From Acidimicrobiaceae bacterium (GTDB lineage Bacteria > Actinomycetota > Acidimicrobiia > Acidimicrobiales > Aldehydirespiratoraceae), in contig VXTM01000019.1 in NCBI GenBank assembly GCA_009837445.1, positions 1 through 48,761 on the forward strand: DNA of 48,761 nucleotides, read 5' to 3'. Positions 44,498 to 48,761 of the stretch are shown here, piece by piece. The notes beneath the pieces were generated by a model. It worked only from the letters and a program-made list of their open reading frames with translations. It was not told the DNA's origin and searched no databases. A program made the position numbers and the translations under genes. Every line of letters begins with the position of its first letter. The first letter of the stretch is position 1.

Positions 44498-45250
44498 GTG
44501 AGCCGACCAAGCGTGACGACGAGTCTGCGCGACTCTGTGGCGCTGGTGACTGTTGACGACGGAGCACAAAACACGCTCACTCGTCAACTCGTCGACGCTC
44601 TCTCGGCAAGTCTCATAGAGGTCCAAGACCAAGCCAAGGCGATCGTCGTCGCGGGCCGGCCGGGATACCACTCCGTCGGCTTGGACTTCGAGACTCTGCG
44701 GTCGCGCGGGGGCGAGGCGAGTGATCTGCTGCACGCGGGCATCGAGCTTTACCTGCGGGCCCTGGAATGCCCCCGCCCGATCGTGCTGGCATGCACCGGC
44801 CACTCTCTGGGGGTGGCCGCCGCCTCCCTGCTCTGCTACGACGTCCGCATCGGCGCGGCCGGCGACTTCAAGATCGGCATGGACTGGGTGTCACACGGCG
44901 TTGCCGTGCCGAAGCTGGTGATCGAGCTGGCCCGAGCCAGGTTGTCACCCCGGCATTTTGTGATGGCCTGCAGCTTCTCGCAGCTCTATTCCCCCGCGGA
45001 GGCGGTTGAGGTCGGCTACCTCGACTACGTGACGACCGGGGACGTGGTCGAGCAGGCGTACGAGGTGGCCGCCGATCTTGCCGAGCGGCTGGACTCCCGA
45101 ACCTTCGCAGCCACGCGCACAGCCACCTGCCGCAACCTCAAAGACACCATCATTCAGACTGCCGGTGACTTGTGGCAGCTGAAGCGTGTCGCCCACCAGG
45201 ACGGCTGGGGGGGGGGCCGGATCGCCCGGGCTGCGGTGCCTAGGCGCTGA
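44498..45250 (+). CDS. Crotonase-superfamily protein (enoyl-CoA hydratase/isomerase-like), catalytic acids not seen
   Basis: The 250-residue crotonase fold has LRDSVALVTVDDGAQNTLTR, the oxyanion-hole-type GHSLGVAAASLLCYDVRIGA, FSQLYSPAEAVEVGYLDYVT and a C-terminal helix. Classical enoyl-CoA hydratases have Glu at positions equivalent to the GHSLG helix and the F-x-x-P-E loop; here these read AAASLL and FKIGMDWVSHGVAVP, so both glutamates appear absent. It may be an isomerase-like or non-hydratase member. The GTG at 44498 is chosen because GGAGGAAG is five bases upstream; the frame is open to 44405. Confidence 0.85.
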   Translation: MSRPSVTTSLRDSVALVTVDDGAQNTLTRQLVDALSASLIEVQDQAKAIVVAGRPGYHSVGLDFETLRSRGGEASDLLHAGIELYLRALECPRPIVLACTGHSLGVAAASLLCYDVRIGAAGDFKIGMDWVSHGVAVPKLVIELARARLSPRHFVMACSFSQLYSPAEAVEVGYLDYVTTGDVVEQAYEVAADLAERLDSRTFAATRTATCRNLKDTIIQTAGDLWQLKRVAHQDGWGGGRIARAAVPRR

Positions 45251-45506
45251 GCGGCAGTCAAGCTCCCCCTGAGCCGGTCGTTCCAATCGTCCGACAGCTC
45301 GCCCGCTGTCCAATGCGCAGGTGGTGGTGAGCTGTCGGGGCCTCCGGGGAGCGGCCACTACTTTCCGTGGTTGCTGGCCGTTGCCAGTCGCAGGTGAAGG
45401 CCTCGCGAAGCGGCGAGCAGTGCACAGCCGAGGCCTTCGGCTTGGGCACGCTGTCGAGGCCGCACCGGCGATTATGCGGTGCCACCGGGCGAAGGGCGGA
45501 AGGGGC

Positions 45507-45899
45507 CTAGCCGAGGACGTTGGGGCGTCTGTTGATTCTGCGCCAGGCGTCTTGCTGCGCGCAGAACGGCCTCGCCCTCACCGCCAGCAGCGGGTCGCCG
45601 TCGCCGAAGGTGATGAGCCATCACCCAGCGACGCGGACTAGTGGGCGGAAGCCCGCGAGGCCTCTGATCGTCTCGGCAAGGCCCAGATGGCTGAGCAACT
45701 GGCAGAGCCCGGCGCATAGGGTTCGGGTGGCGCGGTAGCCGGCCAGCGTCTCCGCGAAGCCCGTGAGTGGCTCCAAGGCGAGATCGAGGCTCGTCGGCGG
45801 CTTGCCTGTGTGCAGCTCGCGTCTGGTGCGGGCCAGGTCCTCGCCGCACTCGACTATTCGGGCGTGAACCACTGCCATCTCTGCGTTCCCTCCGTGCAT
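45507..45899 (-). pseudogene. Small ORF interrupted by an in-frame stop
   Basis: The upper part (MAVVHARIVECGEDLARTRR, then ELHTGKPPTSLDLALEPLTG, FAETLAGYRATRTLCAGLCQ, ending GFRPLVRVAG) stops at 45621-45623 (TGA). The same frame then continues with protein-like sequence WLITFGDGDPLLAVRARPFC, then AQQDAWRRINRRPNVLG, to 45507. It looks like one gene with a nonsense mutation; family unknown. Confidence 0.35.
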
Positions 45900-45981
45900 C
45901 GCTGAAGCCGCTCGTTGCGCTCCGCGACGGTCTCGGCAGGTGTCATGGCCGCGGAGTCTAGGCCGTGAGGCTGCGGTAGTG

Positions 45982-46143
45982 ATGTGGAGTCCGCAGAGCG
46001 CTGATGCGGTGGAAGCCCATCTGATCGATGGTGCGGCGGTCGCGGGTGTTCTGGCGGGCCGCGGAGCCGGGCGCGCTTATCCGGTCCAGATCGTGTCGCC
46101 GGCCGCAAGACGGTACCGGGCCACACCGGCATGTATTGGTTGA
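45982..46143 (+). CDS. Small ORF, uncertain
   Basis: 53 residues from the ATG at 45982 (MWSPQSADAVEAHLIDGAAV, then AGVLAGRGAGRAYPVQIV). It overlaps the next ORF, suggesting a small two-gene unit of plasmid type. No ribosome site is evident. No family recognised. Confidence 0.28.
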   Translation: MWSPQSADAVEAHLIDGAAVAGVLAGRGAGRAYPVQIVSPAARRYRATPACIG

Positions 46144-46529
46144 GCGAGCCGTCGTGCTCGAAACAAGCCGCGCCCGTACGCCGCGGAAACCCGGAGCATG
46201 ACCGCTACCTCGTGACCGAGCACACCGACAGAACGCTCGCCTTCACGCCAGCGGTCGTGATGGCGGCGCATGAGGCAGCGTTGCTACATCATCCTGAACT
46301 AATGAGGCAGGTCGAGGCCGACCGCGCCGACCCAACCCGCACTGCGCGCTCACGGGCCCGGCGTCCCCGCTGCGGCTGCAGCCAGGCCCACCCAGGCGAC
46401 TGGGCACGGTACACCTGCAGGCACGGGGAATCTGTCCTGACGTGTACGTCCTGCCACCTAGTCGATCTCAGCAGGGCCCGCCGCGCCGCTAAATTGGTGG
46501 GCCAATCAACCCGAGAAGCACCCCAGTGA
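46131..46529 (+). CDS. Hypothetical protein with cysteine cluster
   Basis: Up to 132 residues. The middle (DRYLVTEHTDRTLAFTPAVV, then MAAHEAALLHHPELMRQVEA) is protein-like. The end has CGCSQAHPGDWARYTCRHGE and LTCTSCHLVDL, a possible zinc site with five to six cysteines. Start uncertain (ATG 46131 or a later codon). No family recognised. It lies in the decayed area before the ammonium transporter. Confidence 0.42.
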   Translation: MYWLSEPSCSKQAAPVRRGNPEHDRYLVTEHTDRTLAFTPAVVMAAHEAALLHHPELMRQVEADRADPTRTARSRARRPRCGCSQAHPGDWARYTCRHGESVLTCTSCHLVDLSRARRAAKLVGQSTREAPQ

Positions 46530-47055
46530 CGAGAATGACACATCACGCGGCGAGATCCGCTCCCTGTTGCACTTGGTGACCGGTAGGAGATCAATCCTCC
46601 ATTGCGTTGGACGCGCTGGATGCAACTGTAAACAGGATACGCGGCATTGGTCTGAGCTGCGATCCGTCAACAAGGGTGGAGGGGATAAGCCGCCCTGCTG
46701 CACGAGCGATCCCAAGAATGGGCGGACAAGTTGCGGCGCAGCAGGACGGCTTTCCCCTTTGAGGTTCTCTGATGTTCGATGCCGATGGCGGTCTCGGGAG
46801 GGGATTGTTCTCGTCAGAGACAGCCACAGCTTCAATCACATTGAAACCCAAGAAGGTTACGCTAGAGGCGATCGCGCCTCGTACGCAAGTCGAAGATTCA
46901 TCAGAACACCCCCGTTGCGGCCAAGCCGATCAAGGCCTTGAGAGGGAGCCCTCTTCATGGGAGTTCTTCCATCCCCATGGAACCGGTCGGTATCGTGTCG
47001 GTTAGTTCAAGGCGTTCCGAGTGTGGTTGAGCGGGGAGTGACCGGAGTCGATCTA
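46530..47055. other. Intergenic region upstream of the ammonium transporter
   Basis: It contains an imperfect 20-bp inverted repeat (46681-46757). A roughly 50-codon open stretch (VNRIRGIGLSCDPSTRVEGI) without a convincing start is also present. The transporter promoter must lie here, but no clear -35/-10 pair was found. Confidence 0.5.
46681..46757. repeat. Imperfect inverted repeat, about 20-bp arms
   Basis: The left arm (46681-46701) and the reverse complement of the right arm (46738-46757) share GGGGA, AAGCCG and CCTGCTGC with one indel and one mismatch. The loop is about 36 bases. It could be a relic of a small mobile element or an RNA hairpin. Confidence 0.45.
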
Positions 47056-48761
47056 ATGAGCGCAGACCGTAGCCCGATCATCAAGTTGGGGCTGGCGGCG
47101 TTGCTGATGGCCGGCTTGTGGGCGGCCGCGCCCGGCGTTGCCCACGCGGCGCAGCCCGACGCCGTCCCGCCGGCCTCCTACGAGGACATCCAGTTCATCT
47201 TGAGCACGTTCTCGTTCCTGGTGTGGGGGGCACTGGTGATGTGGATGTGTGCCGGATTCACGATGCTCGAGTCGGGCTCGGTCCGCACCAAGAACGCCTC
47301 GATGATCTGCCTCAAGAACGTGGGCATCTTCTCGATCGCCGGGCTCGCGTACTATTTCGTGGGCTACAACCTCATGTACGTCGGCGTCGGCGAGGTCGTC
47401 GGCACGCTCGAGTTCCTCTACGGCCCCACCGACGCGGAGGTGCTGCTGTTCGAGGGTGCGACAGGACGCATGGCGGAGGTTCTCGGCAACGGGCACTCCA
47501 CAATGTCGGCCTGGCTCTTCCAGATGCTCTTCGTGGCCACCACTGCGTCGATCGTCTCCGGCGCCATCCTCGAACGGGTCAAGCTCTGGGCGTTCTGGGC
47601 GTTCACGCTCGTTCTCACCGCGTTCATCTACCCGATCGCCGGCTCCTGGTCGTGGGGCGGCGGATGGCTCAGCGATCAGGGCTTCCAGGACTTCGCCGGG
47701 GCCACGGCCGTTCACACCGTGGGCGGGAGCGCTGCGCTGGCCGCGCTGCTCGTCGTCGGGCCCCGCCGCGGCAAGTTCCGATCCGACGGCAGCGTGAAGG
47801 CCACGCCGCCGTCCAACGTGCTCGTGGTGACCCTGGGGGTCTTGATCCTTTGGCTCGGCTGGTTCGGGTTCAATGCCGGCTCGCAACTGGCGCTGTCCAC
47901 TCCGGCGGACGCGGTGATCATGAGCAGCGTCCTGGCCAACACCAACCTGGCCGGCGCGGCCGGCCTGATCGCCGCGGTGATCGTGGCCCGCCCGATCTTC
48001 GGCCGCTTGGGGCTGGCCTCCAGCCTCAACGGCGCTCTGGCCGGCCTGGTGTCCATCACGGCCGCACCGAACATCGCCGACAGCTGGTGGGCGGTCATCA
48101 TCGGCGCCGTCGCCGGTCTGCTCTGCTCTCTGACGACCCGAATCCTGGAACGGCTGAGGCTCGACGATGTCGTCGGCGCCGTCCCTGTGCATCTGGTGGC
48201 CGGCATCTGGGGGACATTGGCTGCGAGCCTCTCGTCCGGAGCCGACTTCGGTGTGCAGCTGCTGGGGGTGGCGTCGGTTGCGGCCTTCACGTTCGTCACC
48301 TCCCTCGTCGTGTGGAAGGTGATCGACCTCACCATCGGCATGAGGGTGTCCCGCGACGTCGAGTATGTTGGCCAAGACGTGGGCGAGCTCGGCATCGAGT
48401 CACACCCCGAGTTCGTGCTCGTGCCCGAGGACTTCGACGACTACCGGGAGCCGCTCGATTCTCGCAGTCGGCGCGGGCGCCGGTCCCGACGACCGCGGGA
48501 CCGCAACGAACCCCCGATGGATCCTCGCCTGCGCGTCCCGCCCGGCGGATGGCCTCCGGGAACCAGCGTGCCACATCCCGGCGCCGCACCTCCGCCCGGA
48601 ACGCCGGCCGGTGCGCCTCGACCCAGCACTGGCGTGCCCGGTGGATCGCCGCCCAGCGGGTGGCCTCCGGCCGGTGCGCCGCAGCCCGGCGCTGCTCCTC
48701 CGCCCGGAACGCCGGCCGGTGCGCCGCAGCCCGGCGCTGCTCCTCCGGGAACCGGTGCGCC
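47056..48761 (+). CDS. amt: Ammonium transporter (Amt/MEP/Rh family) with proline-rich tail, 3' end outside window
   Basis: The ATG at 47056 has GGAG eight bases upstream. A signal sequence (AALLMAGLWAAAPGVAHAA) is followed by about eleven membrane helices. Family marks include FTMLESGSVRTKN, DFAGATAVHTVGG and HLVAGIWGTLA, which hold the twin pore histidines, and WLGWFGFNAGSQLA. It passes ammonium/ammonia across the inner membrane. The cytoplasmic C-terminus is unusually long: after VLVPEDFDDYRE and a basic stretch it becomes P/G/A-rich repeats that run off the window. No glnK is visible here (it may be downstream). Confidence 0.93.
   Translation, partial: MSADRSPIIKLGLAALLMAGLWAAAPGVAHAAQPDAVPPASYEDIQFILSTFSFLVWGALVMWMCAGFTMLESGSVRTKNASMICLKNVGIFSIAGLAYYFVGYNLMYVGVGEVVGTLEFLYGPTDAEVLLFEGATGRMAEVLGNGHSTMSAWLFQMLFVATTASIVSGAILERVKLWAFWAFTLVLTAFIYPIAGSWSWGGGWLSDQGFQDFAGATAVHTVGGSAALAALLVVGPRRGKFRSDGSVKATPPSNVLVVTLGVLILWLGWFGFNAGSQLALSTPADAVIMSSVLANTNLAGAAGLIAAVIVARPIFGRLGLASSLNGALAGLVSITAAPNIADSWWAVIIGAVAGLLCSLTTRILERLRLDDVVGAVPVHLVAGIWGTLAASLSSGADFGVQLLGVASVAAFTFVTSLVVWKVIDLTIGMRVSRDVEYVGQDVGELGIESHPEFVLVPEDFDDYREPLDSRSRRGRRSRRPRDRNEPPMDPRLRVPPGGWPPGTSVPHPGAAPPPGTPAGAPRPSTGVPGGSPPSGWPPAGAPQPGAAPPPGTPAGAPQPGAAPPGTGA
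48577..48761 (+). repeat. 45-bp coding repeats in the amt C-terminal tail
   Basis: The unit beginning GCGCCGCAGCCCGGCGCTGC (48676-48720) recurs at 48721-48756 with a 9-base deletion. A partial copy ends at about 48615. It encodes GAPQPGAAPPPGTPA-type repeats. Confidence 0.75.

Noticed and set aside
46567..46941. Protein gene of 124 codons
   Set aside because: Serine/arginine-rich reading, no ribosome site, and it crosses the inverted repeat; no family resemblance.

Overview
The window is a high-GC actinobacterial chromosome segment. An uncultured or marine Acidimicrobiia-type bacterium fits best, based on GC-rich codon use, GTG/TTG starts, hopanoid genes with an actinobacterial-style squalene-hopene cyclase, and sulfotransferase/SDR/crotonase genes. 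This placement is inference; no rRNA or phylogenetic marker is present.

Layout. (1) 1-12.8 kb is a surface or secreted-protein locus. It holds a very large kexin-type S8 protease with cadherin-like repeats (runs off the left edge, minus strand). A translationally coupled membrane-anchored gene upstream carries what looks like the protease's missing propeptide. Two divergent paralogous TetR regulators follow, then a secreted RCC1-like beta-propeller protein with 37-residue repeats. AT-rich 14-bp palindromes of one type lie upstream of both the propeptide gene and the RCC1 gene, suggesting a shared TetR regulon. (2) 12.9-16.2 kb carries a coupled pair (unknown protein plus sulfotransferase) and an SDR oxidoreductase. 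The SDR is bracketed by two direct repeats that look like tRNA 3' halves, probably old integration sites. (3) 16.4-30 kb is a defence and toxin island with visibly lower GC. It contains a three-gene RES/Xre-MbcA type toxin-antitoxin operon, a DarT-DarG DNA ADP-ribosylation toxin-antitoxin pair, and a single-strand phosphorothioation cassette sspA-sspB-sspC-sspD. The sspD gene is cut short at a rearrangement junction and no SspE nuclease gene is visible. (4) 30-36.7 kb is a hopanoid operon on the minus strand: hpnH, a small conserved-looking protein, hpnG, hpnA, and squalene-hopene cyclase with an apparent one-base frameshift in a G run. An LpxL/HtrB-like acyltransferase gene lies upstream. (5) 37-44 kb is a fragment of a conjugative or mobilizable element. 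It has 34-bp iteron-like repeats directly in front of a 1,663-residue MobF relaxase-helicase-primase fusion, a coupled zinc-finger gene, a truncated tyrosine integrase and an IS256-family transposase remnant. (6) 44.5-48.8 kb has a crotonase-family protein, decayed small ORFs, and an ammonium transporter with a proline-rich repetitive tail that runs off the right edge.

How the genes fit together. The left locus looks like a regulated secreted protease plus adhesion system. The middle island is layered phage defence (base modification plus DNA-ADP-ribosylating and NAD-depleting toxins). The hopanoid operon covers cyclization (SHC), adenosylhopane formation (HpnH) and adenine release (HpnG). 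The MobF fragment and the tRNA-derived repeats record at least two past mobile-element insertions. All functional calls come from reading motifs; no searches were run.
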